From contig NZ_PVXP01000011.1 in NCBI RefSeq assembly GCF_002995845.1, positions 1 through 64,000 of the forward strand: a DNA stretch of 64,000 bases, written 5' to 3'. The first letter of the stretch is position 1, and each line of letters opens with the position of its first letter. The notes beneath the pieces are model-generated. The model saw nothing but the letters and a program-made list of their open reading frames with translations, did not search any database and was not told the origin of the DNA. This document shows positions 24,339 to 33,635 of this stretch, one piece after another. Both the position numbers and the translations under genes were made by a program. This DNA comes from Clostridium luticellarii. GTDB lineage: Bacteria; Bacillota; Clostridia; Clostridiales; Clostridiaceae.

Positions 24339-26603
24339 TTATATTTTAAACCGATCCACAATACCCATAAGTTTTTTTGCTTCTTTTGCATTTTTATCAG
24401 TATTTGAAGCTATATCTGCATTTTTTTCCTGTATTGAATTCATGCTGCCTGAAATATTGGACACTGCCTCCGTACACTTGTCTACAGATTTGCCTATGCC
24501 TTCTATTATATTTGAAAGATTATGCTGGGATACATTTATGTCCTCCATAAGGTCATAAAATTTTTTTATTACAGCAGTCATTTTGACGCCATCATTTTGA
24601 TACTCCCTGCTCACATCAATTACTTTAACATAATCCGCCATTACTTTTTCATCTACAAACTCAAGCACATCCCTGGAAGAATCCACCAAAGTCCCCACGG
24701 CCATTATTATAGTTTTTATGTCTTGCTGCATACTATCTGACATATCAGCACACCTATCAGCAAGCTTTTTGACTTCTTTTGCCACCACCATAAATCCCTT
24801 TCCATATTCTCCTGCACGGGACGCTTCAATAAGTGCATTTAATGCCAGCATATTTGTTTTCTTGGAAATTCCCTTAATTTCATTTAACATCTTGGAAATA
24901 TTTTTTACTACCTTTATGGTCTCAAAGGAATTCTTGAGCTTTTCACTGGAATCATTATAGTATTTCTTTATATTCTGGCCGGAATTTTCTATGTCATTTC
25001 TTATGTTTACAGCTTTTTTGTTTATATTATCCGCTAATTTCAATCCTGAATTTGCTTCATCTACGGTTTTCTCCACTTTATCCTTTATGGAGAATATACT
25101 GTTTTCCACTTCTTCTATGGAAGTCATAACTTCCTGCATGTTTGAAGTTATCTCTCTGGATTTATCAGATACAACTTTAACTTCACACTCTGATTCCTGG
25201 AACATATGATTTACGTGATTGCTGGAATTTAGCGCTGCCAGGCTCTCTTCTTTTGCATATTTTATCATATGCTTTATATTATCAAGAGCACAATTCAAGT
25301 CCGCCACAGTTTGTCCAAATTCATCTTTTCTTTTCGTATTTATTTTATATCTAAAATTGAAATTGGACATTTCCCCTGCATATTCCCTTATGTTTGAAAG
25401 AGGTTTTTTTATCTGTCTTGCTATTACAATCCCTACAAAAATTCCAGCCAATATGAATACGAAAGTAGCCGCCGTCATGTTGTATTTAAGGGCACTTACA
25501 GAACTAAGTATTTCTCCTTTATCAATTACAAGTCCAAGATACCAGTCCACACCGGATACAGGTGCATAGGCTAAAAGCATTTCTTTTCCATTCTGCTTAT
25601 AATAACCTGCACCTTTTTTACCCTGTATCATATTTTTTTCAATATTTGCAAGCCCCACAAGTGAATTGTCCCTCTTCGAATTTTTTATAGTATTGTCCCT
25701 GTTTAAGACTAGAGTCAGATTTTTATGTGCAACTTTAGTACCTTCCTTGTTGATTATGAAGCAGTATCCACTCTCACCAACCTTCATACTCTGGACAAAT
25801 TTATTCAATTCCGATGTACTTATATTTGAAAACAATACTCCCGTTATTTTGCCAGCAGTATCTTTTATTGGAACTGCCACGGATATTATCTCGTCTCCAT
25901 TGACATTAAAATAAGGTCCATCAATGGTGATATTACCCTGGATGGCCTTTTTCAAATATGCCGAATCTGCATTTTCCAGATTCATTTTAGTCTTTCCTCC
26001 GGTCTGCATATAGGCCATACCGCTCAAATCCATGACATAGAGACTTGAATAATTCAATTCTTTTGTCCTTTCCGCCAAAACCGGAACCTGAACCTCAGGA
26101 TTCATGGACTTTATTTCACTTCTGCTGGCTATTTCCTTCATGGAGCGAACCTGCTGCTGCAAAATGGAACTCAAAAGTTTAGAAGACTCCTGTGCTTTGT
26201 CCTGAAGTGAAGAATTTATGTTTTTTTCCATAGCCGTATAAAAAGTATAGTAAGACAATACTCCAAAAAAACCACATATGCATACTACTAATATTCCGAT
26301 TTGAAGAATTATCTTCATAACAACGCTGTTTATTCTTATTTTTAAAACTGGTCCTATTTTTTTCTTTAAAGTAATAAATATCTTTGTTTTAAAAACAGGG
26401 CTTACCTTTTTCTTCAAAGTATCAAATGCTTTTGTTTTGAAAATAGGACTTATTTTCTCCTTCAAAACACCGAATGCCTTTGTCTTGAAAATAGAACCTA
26501 TTTTCTCCTTCAAAATACTGAACGCTTTCATCTTAAAAACAGAACTTATCTTCTTCTTGATCACAATAAATATATGTAAATACTTTGAAACTGCTTTTCG
26601 CAT
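24339..26603 (-). CDS. Methyl-accepting chemotaxis protein with dCache sensor and N-terminal repeats
   Basis: 754-residue chemoreceptor. Unusually, the first ~90 residues are five tandem 16-residue basic amphipathic repeats placed before TM1 (about 93-118). An extracellular double-Cache domain follows (about 125-385, with [15 protein letters not shown] and [12 protein letters not shown]), then TM2 (about 388-410), HAMP and the signalling domain with the hairpin tip [34 protein letters not shown]. No C-terminal CheR-tethering pentapeptide is present (ends [10 protein letters not shown]). It lies 15 bases after the EAL-CBS-GGDEF gene, so chemotaxis and c-di-GMP signalling may be co-expressed. 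The ligand is probably a small organic acid or amino acid, as for other dCache receptors. Confidence 0.93.
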   Translation of the reverse strand: MRKAVSKYLHIFIVIKKKISSVFKMKAFSILKEKIGSIFKTKAFGVLKEKISPIFKTKAFDTLKKKVSPVFKTKIFITLKKKIGPVLKIRINSVVMKIILQIGILVVCICGFFGVLSYYTFYTAMEKNINSSLQDKAQESSKLLSSILQQQVRSMKEIASRSEIKSMNPEVQVPVLAERTKELNYSSLYVMDLSGMAYMQTGGKTKMNLENADSAYLKKAIQGNITIDGPYFNVNGDEIISVAVPIKDTAGKITGVLFSNISTSELNKFVQSMKVGESGYCFIINKEGTKVAHKNLTLVLNRDNTIKNSKRDNSLVGLANIEKNMIQGKKGAGYYKQNGKEMLLAYAPVSGVDWYLGLVIDKGEILSSVSALKYNMTAATFVFILAGIFVGIVIARQIKKPLSNIREYAGEMSNFNFRYKINTKRKDEFGQTVADLNCALDNIKHMIKYAKEESLAALNSSNHVNHMFQESECEVKVVSDKSREITSNMQEVMTSIEEVENSIFSIKDKVEKTVDEANSGLKLADNINKKAVNIRNDIENSGQNIKKYYNDSSEKLKNSFETIKVVKNISKMLNEIKGISKKTNMLALNALIEASRAGEYGKGFMVVAKEVKKLADRCADMSDSMQQDIKTIIMAVGTLVDSSRDVLEFVDEKVMADYVKVIDVSREYQNDGVKMTAVIKKFYDLMEDINVSQHNLSNIIEGIGKSVDKCTEAVSNISGSMNSIQEKNADIASNTDKNAKEAKKLMGIVDRFKI
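26349..26588 (-). repeat. Five 48-bp in-frame tandem repeats in the chemoreceptor gene
   Basis: Residues 6-85 are five 16-residue units, clearest in units 2-5, for example [16 protein letters not shown]. Unit 1 ([16 protein letters not shown]) is degenerate. Each unit is basic with regularly spaced Phe, Leu and Ile, consistent with an amphipathic helix. Confidence 0.9.
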
Positions 26604-26618
26604 GGTATTTCCTCCAAC

Positions 26619-28388
26619 CTATTTATTTGAATTAATATTATAAATAACATAATTGCTTTTTCTGCTTTTCTTAGCTTTTTTCTTGATTTTACTCATGTAT
26701 ATTCCAATATCATCAAACTTTTTAAGCTTGCTAAAATTTCCATACATGCATCCAAGAGCTATAGACGTAAGAGGAAAAATATCCTTATTGCCTTTTCTGT
26801 CAAAAGATTCAATATATCCGTTTTTCTTGTCCTTTTCATTAAAAAAATCAAGTATTTTTTCATCAAACTTTGAAATTATTTTTTCACACAATTTATGTCC
26901 TTTTTCAATATCATTTTCAATCACACATACAAAATCATCTCCTCCTATATGGCCTACGAATCCAGTGCATGTGGCATATTTTTGTACCTGCTTTTCTATA
27001 ATCTCCGCAGTGAGTTTCAAAACTTTATCCCCGTTTTCAAAGCCGTATGTATCATTGTATATTTTAAAATTATTCAAATCTGCATAAATAATAAAAAAGT
27101 CATTGTGGGAATGCATTACATTGTCAAGAACTTTATCTATTATTTCATTTCCAGGAAGGCCTGTTAAAGGATTGAGGTTTCTGGCATGTTTCTTTTCGAA
27201 TTCCAAAGTATATTCAAGCAAATCTTTTATGGTAACAATTCCGTAATACTTCCCATCTTTTGTAACTATGACATAATCGTATATCCTTTTATAATCTTTT
27301 GCCATGGCAATTTTAGATACCTCACTTATGGACATATTATAATCCACTATGGTGGGATTGGAATCCATCACTAAAGATACAGGCCGTTTAAAAAATACTG
27401 AAATGCCGTATTGAGTGGCAAGTACATAGTCCAGGTTATGCTGCATGATAAGTCCCAGTGGATACCCATCATTTACAATACAAGCTCCTGCAACATTAAA
27501 ATCATCAAAGAATTTTTTTATCTCCTTGCTGAGAGTCATAGAAGGGAAAGCAGGATTCTTTTTTGCAATATCCCCAACACAACTTTTTTCAAATTGAAAT
27601 CTGTTGGTCTTCATCTTATTGTATTTTATTATAGTTGCCTTCACATCTTCAGAAATATCAAGGAAAGTTCCAGAAGGCCTCTGCAGAAAATATCCCTGCC
27701 CCGAGCTCACTCCCAGTTCTATCAGTTTCGAGAGCTCACTTTCTGTCTCGATTCCCTCAGCTATAATATTCATATCTGTAGACTTACCAAGTGTTACAAA
27801 TGTTTTCACCAGTTCCTGCTTGAAAGAATCCTTATCGATATTTCTTATAAAAGAAATATCAATTTTAATGTAATGAGGCTTTGTTTCCATCAAAGTCCTC
27901 AAACCCGAGTAACCTGTACCCATATCATCAATTGCAATTTTATAACCTTGATCCACATAATTATCTAGAGCTACTCTAAAACTTTTATAATCTTCTATGG
28001 CTGTTTTCTCCGTAATTTCAAAAATAATCAGATCCGGTGACATATTGTATTTCTCCAAAAAATCCCTGGTAAATCCACTTTTAAATCTTTCATCTTTGAA
28101 TATCATAGGATCCACATTTAAAAATAAAAGTTTGTTCTTATCTATTTTGTTTGCCCTTTCAATTGCTTTTTTCCTGCATAACAGTTCTAATTCCCATATT
28201 TTATCATAAACCTCTGCTGCATGAAAAAGCTTTGCAGGCAAATGCAGCTCTGAATTTTCAGGCCCTCTGCTGAGTGCTTCATAACCTACAATAGATGCAT
28301 CTTTAAGTGATACAATAGGTTGAAATACTGTGGTAATATCTTTATCTGATAATATTTTTTCCAGTTCACTTTTATCTTTTGACTCCAT
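26619..28388 (-). CDS. EAL-CBS-GGDEF c-di-GMP signalling protein
   Basis: 589 residues, no membrane segment. The EAL phosphodiesterase domain (about 10-255) keeps the catalytic set: YEALSRG, LFLNVDP, IFEITEK, IAIDDMGTGYSGL, YIKIDISFI, IIAEGIET and GQGYFLQRP. Two CBS motifs follow (about 300-405, including VIVTKDGKYYGIVTIKDLLEY). The GGDEF domain (about 412-580) has HIGGDDFVCVIE, a GGDDF variant whose cyclase activity is uncertain; it may act as a sensor. The ATG at 28388 is chosen because GAGGTG lies 6 bases before it and overlaps the earlier GTG. It leads the operon with the chemoreceptor. Confidence 0.92.
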   Translation of the reverse strand: MESKDKSELEKILSDKDITTVFQPIVSLKDASIVGYEALSRGPENSELHLPAKLFHAAEVYDKIWELELLCRKKAIERANKIDKNKLLFLNVDPMIFKDERFKSGFTRDFLEKYNMSPDLIIFEITEKTAIEDYKSFRVALDNYVDQGYKIAIDDMGTGYSGLRTLMETKPHYIKIDISFIRNIDKDSFKQELVKTFVTLGKSTDMNIIAEGIETESELSKLIELGVSSGQGYFLQRPSGTFLDISEDVKATIIKYNKMKTNRFQFEKSCVGDIAKKNPAFPSMTLSKEIKKFFDDFNVAGACIVNDGYPLGLIMQHNLDYVLATQYGISVFFKRPVSLVMDSNPTIVDYNMSISEVSKIAMAKDYKRIYDYVIVTKDGKYYGIVTIKDLLEYTLEFEKKHARNLNPLTGLPGNEIIDKVLDNVMHSHNDFFIIYADLNNFKIYNDTYGFENGDKVLKLTAEIIEKQVQKYATCTGFVGHIGGDDFVCVIENDIEKGHKLCEKIISKFDEKILDFFNEKDKKNGYIESFDRKGNKDIFPLTSIALGCMYGNFSKLKKFDDIGIYMSKIKKKAKKSRKSNYVIYNINSNK

Positions 28389-28494
28389 GCGTTTCACCTC
28401 ATGTACTTTATTTCTAAATAGAATTATACAATCCCCTTGTTAATTACATGATAAACTTCTGTTAAAAATATTTAATTTCTTTAAAAAGCAAAAT

Positions 28495-28548
28495 GAAAAA
28501 ATTACGGAGTCGGTACAATCTACTATTACAGCAAACCTGCCAGCTCCG
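28495..28548 (-). terminator. Probable terminator of the phosphatase gene
   Basis: Minus-strand CGGAG (28548-28544) and CTCCG (28509-28505), with a nearby GG/CC extension, enclose a long loop and are followed by AATTTTTTC. The stem is short. Confidence 0.45.
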
Positions 28549-28575
28549 CAATTTCAATAGCTTATTTCCTATTTA

Positions 28576-30834
28576 TTATTGTAAAAGTTCATTTACAGTA
28601 TCCTGCGAAACCGATGCTTCTCCTCCAAGAATGGTAATTTGACCTACATCGCTCAGCTCTTTCTGAATGTAATTTTTAGCATCACTTAAGCTGGATTTTC
28701 CAATCAACACCACTGGAGCATTCTTCTCACCTGCTGCTGCAGATCCGGAAAGTGCATCTGCAAAATCACTGCCTGATGCCAGATAGATATTTGATAGATT
28801 ATATTCACCATTGAATTTATTAAGTACAGCAATATTTGTAGAATATCTATCTGAACCGGATATTCTCTCGGCTCCCAAACTGCTTACCACACTGTCGTCT
28901 ACCACACCATTTCCACCGACTACATATGATGTGCTTTTATTGTCTTTTACATACTGAAGTATGTCACCGCTTAACTGTTTGCCGTCTGTGAGAAGTATTG
29001 GACTTCCTGATAAGGATGCATAAGAAGATACAGAAAGACCATCTGCAAATCCCTCTCCTGAAGCTACAAATACCTGCTTTGGACTTTTTATCTGTTTTGC
29101 AACTGCCAGTGAAGTTGCATACCTATCATTTCCACTTATCCTCTTAACCACAATCTTCATATTTCTCAGAGAATTTTCTACTGAATCGGAAACCACTCCA
29201 GTACCTCCAATTATATAAACCGTTCTTACTTTTAATCTTAAAAGCTCTGCTTTAGTATCTTCATCTAGAGCATTACTGGAGGTCAAAAGTATTGGTGCAT
29301 TTTTTGACTTTGCAAAAGGAGCTGCACTCAGTGCATCTGCAAAAGACTGACCTGAAACCAATACTGCCGCATCCGACTCATCCCAATTACTCTGGGATAT
29401 CTTAGCTGCCGTTTCATATCTGTTCTGCCCGGACAATCTAGACACATTCCTATGAGAGGTTGTTTTATTTATGGTATAACTATCTATAGGTTCCATACTA
29501 TCAGTTCTATATGTGGTGATGGTAAAACTCTTATCCGTCATCTTCACATCTGAAAACGTAGGAACTTTATCTTGTTCCTTTTTGGCCTCATAGTAATTGT
29601 TGTAGTTTGGTTCCTGAATTTCATAATATTTACTTCCACTGGCTGAATTTAAAGTTACATAGAGCACGCCGTTCGGATCAGTAACCTCAGTGTCATTTTC
29701 ACCGCTTGCTGCCTGTCCGTCTACCATCTGGTAGGATCTTGTATAACAGTGATCATGTCCATCCAAAACCACATCTATTCCAAGTTCCTGAAACACCTGG
29801 GGATGTGTTACTCTTCTGGCCGCTATATCTGCATCTGTCTCATGATTTGCAGAGCTGTATATGGAATGATGCATACTTGCTATTTTCCATTTCACACCAG
29901 GATTTGCAGCTATGGCCTCCTGCATGAATGCTTTATGATCCTCTGCATTCATATCATTGCTGTTAAGCATCATAAAAAGCGTATTCCCATACACAAAATA
30001 ATAATCATTTCCAGTTGTTCCATTACTATTGTCTGATTCATAACCATTGTTTGTAAAAATACCATATTTATCAGACATATTTGGATAATTGAAATGTGTG
30101 CTGTGGCCCACTCCATATCCCTCATGATTTCCTGCAATTGCTGCAACAGGGATATTTTTCAGCTGCTCCGGCTTGAAGAATCCATCGTATTCCAGTTCGT
30201 TTGTCTGACCGTTAAGTTCTTGTCCATTATTGACCTGATCACCCACGGAAAGCAGGAAACTGCTGTTTGAAAATTTCTCCGTTGCTTTCTTCATTGTATC
30301 CACCCATCCGGTTGTATCACTAGCTATGTCACCGCTGGCACCTATCTGCGGATCTCCTGCCAACAGAAAATTAAATTCGCTGGATATATCCTGTGTGGTG
30401 TAATTATTGACAGAACTCCATGTGTTACCATCACCTACACGATATACATATTCTGTGGCCTGTTTTAATCCAGTTGCTGTAACTTTATTGGAAGAATATC
30501 CATCATTACCATTGGATTTCTGACCTTTGAATACCTGAGCTTTGTCTGCTGGAAAATCGCTGCCGGTCATATCGGATTTCAACGCAATCTGTACTTGAGG
30601 ATCTGACGTATCTGCATTTGAATACCATGTAAAATTAACCTGGGATGCATCTTTTCCAGGTGCAAAAGTTATATCCTTGATACTTGCAGAGGTCTCTCCC
30701 TTTTCCGTAATTGATTGACTTGCTGCAACATCAGTACCTGAATCGGCATTGGCTGATATTGGTATCACAATGCCTGAAAGTATAAATGAAGAGCACAACA
30801 TAAGCAATGCTGCTTTTTTAAAATACTGTTTCAT
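28576..30834 (-). CDS. Wall-anchored purple-acid-type metallophosphatase with CWB2 repeats
   Basis: 752 residues. A signal peptide (1-30, ending ISANA) is followed by an Fn3-like N-terminal domain of purple acid phosphatases (about 50-145) and a calcineurin-type metallophosphoesterase (about 150-400). Metal motifs are LAGDPQIG, SVGDQVNNG, IAGNHEGYG, MHHSIYSS and VLDGHDHCYTRS. Three CWB2 repeats (about 462-750, each opening RLSGQNRYETA, RISGNDRYATS, RISGSDRYSTN) hold it on the wall. It likely releases phosphate from external organic phosphates. A PHO box and -10 (TATAAA, 30901-30896) lie upstream, which fits induction on phosphate starvation. Confidence 0.93.
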   Translation of the reverse strand: MKQYFKKAALLMLCSSFILSGIVIPISANADSGTDVAASQSITEKGETSASIKDITFAPGKDASQVNFTWYSNADTSDPQVQIALKSDMTGSDFPADKAQVFKGQKSNGNDGYSSNKVTATGLKQATEYVYRVGDGNTWSSVNNYTTQDISSEFNFLLAGDPQIGASGDIASDTTGWVDTMKKATEKFSNSSFLLSVGDQVNNGQELNGQTNELEYDGFFKPEQLKNIPVAAIAGNHEGYGVGHSTHFNYPNMSDKYGIFTNNGYESDNSNGTTGNDYYFVYGNTLFMMLNSNDMNAEDHKAFMQEAIAANPGVKWKIASMHHSIYSSANHETDADIAARRVTHPQVFQELGIDVVLDGHDHCYTRSYQMVDGQAASGENDTEVTDPNGVLYVTLNSASGSKYYEIQEPNYNNYYEAKKEQDKVPTFSDVKMTDKSFTITTYRTDSMEPIDSYTINKTTSHRNVSRLSGQNRYETAAKISQSNWDESDAAVLVSGQSFADALSAAPFAKSKNAPILLTSSNALDEDTKAELLRLKVRTVYIIGGTGVVSDSVENSLRNMKIVVKRISGNDRYATSLAVAKQIKSPKQVFVASGEGFADGLSVSSYASLSGSPILLTDGKQLSGDILQYVKDNKSTSYVVGGNGVVDDSVVSSLGAERISGSDRYSTNIAVLNKFNGEYNLSNIYLASGSDFADALSGSAAAGEKNAPVVLIGKSSLSDAKNYIQKELSDVGQITILGGEASVSQDTVNELLQ

Positions 30835-30925
30835 GAAACTCCCCCTTTTAGATATGTTGTACTGGCAGGAACCAGTTTAGTCCATGCCATATATTTTTAT
30901 ACTAGCACCGACCATATACCTAATC

Positions 30926-30953
30926 TGTCACGTTTGTGTTAAGTTAATGTAAA
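30926..30953 (-). promoter_or_regulatory. PHO box for the phosphatase gene
   Basis: Minus-strand reading gives TTTACA-N5-TTAACA-N5-GTGACA, three hexamers at 11-base intervals, the direct-repeat pattern bound by PhoP in Gram-positive bacteria. It ends 24 bases before a TATAAA -10. Confidence 0.75.
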
Positions 30954-30974
30954 ATAATCATAACATTTATGCGC

Positions 30975-31002
30975 TTAACATAAACTTTACATAACCTTTA
31001 TG
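30975..31002 (+). promoter_or_regulatory. PHO box for the yibE/F gene
   Basis: TTAACA-N5-TTTACA-N5-TTTATG, again three hexamers at 11-base intervals. It ends 20 bases before TATAAT (31023-31028). It points away from the other PHO box, 21 bases apart. Confidence 0.78.
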
Positions 31003-31062
31003 AGAATATTTTATTAAAATAATATAATTAATAGATAACTAAAATACATGGAGGAAAATATT

Positions 31063-32214
31063 ATGATGAAATCTTTTAAAATATCTAATATATTAGTTTT
31101 TATAGTATCTGCACTGCTATTTGGCGCCTTTCTATATAATTTCAATGTCAGCCATCCTGTGACCTACAACAAGCAAAATGGTAAGTCCTATGTAAAGTAT
31201 GAAAAAGCTCAGGTTCTTGATGTAAAGAACAATTCTCTAAAACAATTCAACGAGTCCAAAAACATATACTTTGGAACACAGCAGGCAAAAATAAAAATTC
31301 TTTCTGGAGAACACAGCGGTGAAGTGAAAGATGTGACAAATTATCTAAGCGATACCCACAATGTATATTTGAAACCCAATATGAAAATAGTAGTGGATAT
31401 AGCCACTGCCGGAAACGGTTCATATAGTGTGACAGTGTATAATTATTATAGGGCAACTGTACAATACATATTTATTTTTATATTTCTTGCCCTGCTCTGC
31501 ATAATTGGCGGAAAGAAGGGATTTAAATCCGTACTGGGACTCATCTTTACATTGTGCTGCATTATATTTTTATTTGTTCCAATGCTCTACAGAGGATATT
31601 CTCCAGTCTTATCTGCAATCCTCATAGTAATCATAACTACCTGTATTTCACTGTTTTTATTAAATGGGAAAAGTTCCAAAACCTTGTCTGCCGTACTGGG
31701 AACCATATCAGGAGTTATAATTGCTGGAATAATTGAATTTATTTTCGGTCATTTTGCCCATTTGACAGGTCTCAATTTAACCCAGGTGGAAAGTCTCAAT
31801 ATGATATCCAATGTATCTGGAATGAAAGTATACGGACTGTTAACTGCGGCAATTCTAATAGCTTCCCTGGGAGCTGTGATGGATGTAAGCATATCCATAG
31901 CTTCTTCCATTCAGGAAATATACATGTCCAATCCACAAATCAGTAAAAAAGAGCTCTTTGAATCCGGCATGAACATAGGCAGGGATATGATGGGAACCAT
32001 GGCAAATACTCTGATTTTAGCTTTTGCAGGAGCATCTTTAAGTATGATCATAATAATTTACTCCTACAATTTAAGTTATAATCAGCTCATCAACATGGAT
32101 ATGGTAAGTCTTGAAATAATCCAGGGGCTTACAGGAAGTATGGCAGTAATTTTTACAGTGCCCATAGTATCCTTTATCTCAGCAGAGATCACTACAAAGT
32201 TGCACAGCAAATAA
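31063..32214 (+). CDS. YibE/F family membrane protein
   Basis: 383 residues from ATG 31063, 8 bases after GGAGG; the ATG at 31048 overlaps that site and is rejected. One N-terminal membrane segment is followed by an extracytoplasmic beta-rich domain (about 35-130, EKAQVLDVKNNSL...IKILSGEHSGEVKDVTNYL) and then about seven to eight helices with GYSPVLSAILIVIITTCISLFLLNG and the conserved GAVMDVSISIASSIQEI...GRDMMGTMANTLILAFAGASL. The family has no established function; the fold hints at transport. Its promoter carries a PHO box divergent to the phosphatase, so a role in phosphate stress is a reasonable inference. Confidence 0.88.
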   Translation: MMKSFKISNILVFIVSALLFGAFLYNFNVSHPVTYNKQNGKSYVKYEKAQVLDVKNNSLKQFNESKNIYFGTQQAKIKILSGEHSGEVKDVTNYLSDTHNVYLKPNMKIVVDIATAGNGSYSVTVYNYYRATVQYIFIFIFLALLCIIGGKKGFKSVLGLIFTLCCIIFLFVPMLYRGYSPVLSAILIVIITTCISLFLLNGKSSKTLSAVLGTISGVIIAGIIEFIFGHFAHLTGLNLTQVESLNMISNVSGMKVYGLLTAAILIASLGAVMDVSISIASSIQEIYMSNPQISKKELFESGMNIGRDMMGTMANTLILAFAGASLSMIIIIYSYNLSYNQLINMDMVSLEIIQGLTGSMAVIFTVPIVSFISAEITTKLHSK

Positions 32215-32226
32215 AAAAGCATCTAG

Positions 32227-32370
32227 ATGCTGGGACTTTTAGGTAGTCCGGATATATTTCTATATGGTATGAAGTTTGTATACTTATCTGCAGCCTTTAT
32301 ATGCATTGTGAGAATGTTGCTTACTTTATTAAGACCACTTAAAATTGACAACAATAAAGATAACATTTAA
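32227..32370 (+). pseudogene. Short open frame, possibly the 3' remnant of an MFS-type permease
   Basis: A 47-codon frame starts at an ATG just after an in-frame TAG and ends inside the terminator at 32353-32387. It encodes one hydrophobic helix (GMKFVYLSAAFICIVRMLLTLLRP), the look of the last helix and tail of an MFS permease. No ribosome site precedes it. It is most likely a gene remnant; a real small membrane protein is less likely. Confidence 0.3.
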
Positions 32371-32387
32371 AAAATGTTATCTTTATT
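32353..32387. terminator. Bidirectional AT-rich terminator
   Basis: A 16-bp perfect stem (32353-32368 with 32372-32387) around a 3-base loop; core GATAACATTT/AAATGTTATC. T-rich sequence flanks it on both strands, serving convergent yibE/F and the MFS gene. Confidence 0.75.
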
Positions 32388-32409
32388 TGTTTTGATATTA
32401 TGGATGAAT

Positions 32410-33624
32410 TTAATCCTTTTTTAAAGAATTGTTTACAAGTTTCATAAATAAGAATGCCAGTAAGATAAAAACAATCATTATATAGAACACCAGAATATAA
32501 GATCCTTCCATATCATAGATCTTTCCTGAGCCAAAATTTCCAACAAACACTGCCAGTATGCCGTAACAGTTTATAATGGCAAAATTCATTGCCATATATT
32601 TTTGCCCATATATATGCTTGCAGAAATATGTCATTACCAGCAGAATACAGCCAAAAGACAATCCACATATCAAGTAACCTACACCCAATAAAAATATGCT
32701 GTTCATCAACTGGGATGAAATTAAAGCCGCTGCTCCAAGTACAAATGATGAATTTGCAATGATCATGGTCTTTGTTCTTCCTGCGTGATCACATAAGTAA
32801 CCACCAATAAGTCTTCCGCTTCCATTGCCCACACTGGCAACCCCAGCCACAAAGGCAGCCAGCATGGCATTACCATTGCTCATCTCTGTAGGCAGTGCGG
32901 CTCCAATTCCCAGAACTGCCAGTCCCACACTTCCTAGAAGAAACATCCAGATAAAGAAGAAATAAAAGCTCCTGCTTTTAAGCATGTCTTTTGTAGTGAC
33001 ATCTTCAAGTGCTTCATGTTCCTCAGTGCTGGCTGCCTCAGGCAGGGAAGCAGTTTCCTCCGTATTGGGGAGCTTGATGATAAAAGAGCTCAGCAATACA
33101 AGAATAAAAAATACTATTCCAAGTGTGAGGAAAACATTTCTCCATCCAAAATCACTTGATAAAAATGAAGATATAATTGGTCCAAGAATAAACGCCCCAA
33201 GACCATACCCCATGAGCAATATTCCAGAAGCAATTCCACTGCGATCTGGAAACCAGGCAAGAATTGTAGGTAAAATTCCATTATAGATAAGACCTATTCC
33301 AGTACTGCAGATTACACCGTAGAAAATATAAAGGTTCATCAGCTGAGTGGCCTTTGACGCTCCTATAAATCCCACCAACAGCATCACTGCTCCAATTGAA
33401 AAAGGCACTCTGGTGCTGTATTTTTTTAACATCTGCCCACTCACCAAATTTCCAATGGTAAAACAGATAATAGAGATGACAAAGACCATGGAGGTCTCAC
33501 TGCGCTTCCAGCCAAACTCAGCTTCCAGAGGCTTGATAAAAATTGACCAGGCATAGATCATACCTAAAAACAACAATAATACAGTTCCCACAAGTAAAAC
33601 AATAACTCTTTTTTTCTTTCCCAT
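32410..33624 (-). CDS. MFS transporter, OFA (oxalate/formate antiporter-like) family
   Basis: 404-residue, twelve-helix transporter. The start GMIYAWSIFIKPLEAEFGWKRSETSMVF is diagnostic of the OFA family, with GIGLIYNGILPTILAWFPDRSGIASGILLMGYGLGAF in helix 4-5 and a ~35-residue central loop (TEETASLPEAASTEEHEALEDV). OFA members move small carboxylates. It is the last gene of an operon with an AllA-like protein, an SDR and a 2-hydroxyacid dehydrogenase, so it probably imports the acid they degrade. The ribosome site AGGAGAAAAT is good. Confidence 0.9.
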   Translation of the reverse strand: MGKKKRVIVLLVGTVLLLFLGMIYAWSIFIKPLEAEFGWKRSETSMVFVISIICFTIGNLVSGQMLKKYSTRVPFSIGAVMLLVGFIGASKATQLMNLYIFYGVICSTGIGLIYNGILPTILAWFPDRSGIASGILLMGYGLGAFILGPIISSFLSSDFGWRNVFLTLGIVFFILVLLSSFIIKLPNTEETASLPEAASTEEHEALEDVTTKDMLKSRSFYFFFIWMFLLGSVGLAVLGIGAALPTEMSNGNAMLAAFVAGVASVGNGSGRLIGGYLCDHAGRTKTMIIANSSFVLGAAALISSQLMNSIFLLGVGYLICGLSFGCILLVMTYFCKHIYGQKYMAMNFAIINCYGILAVFVGNFGSGKIYDMEGSYILVFYIMIVFILLAFLFMKLVNNSLKKD

Positions 33625-33635
33625 TTTATTTTCTC

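Noticed and set aside
26349-26588. Repeat region as a CRISPR-like array
   Set aside because: The 48-bp units are contiguous, in frame and code for protein; there are no unique spacers.
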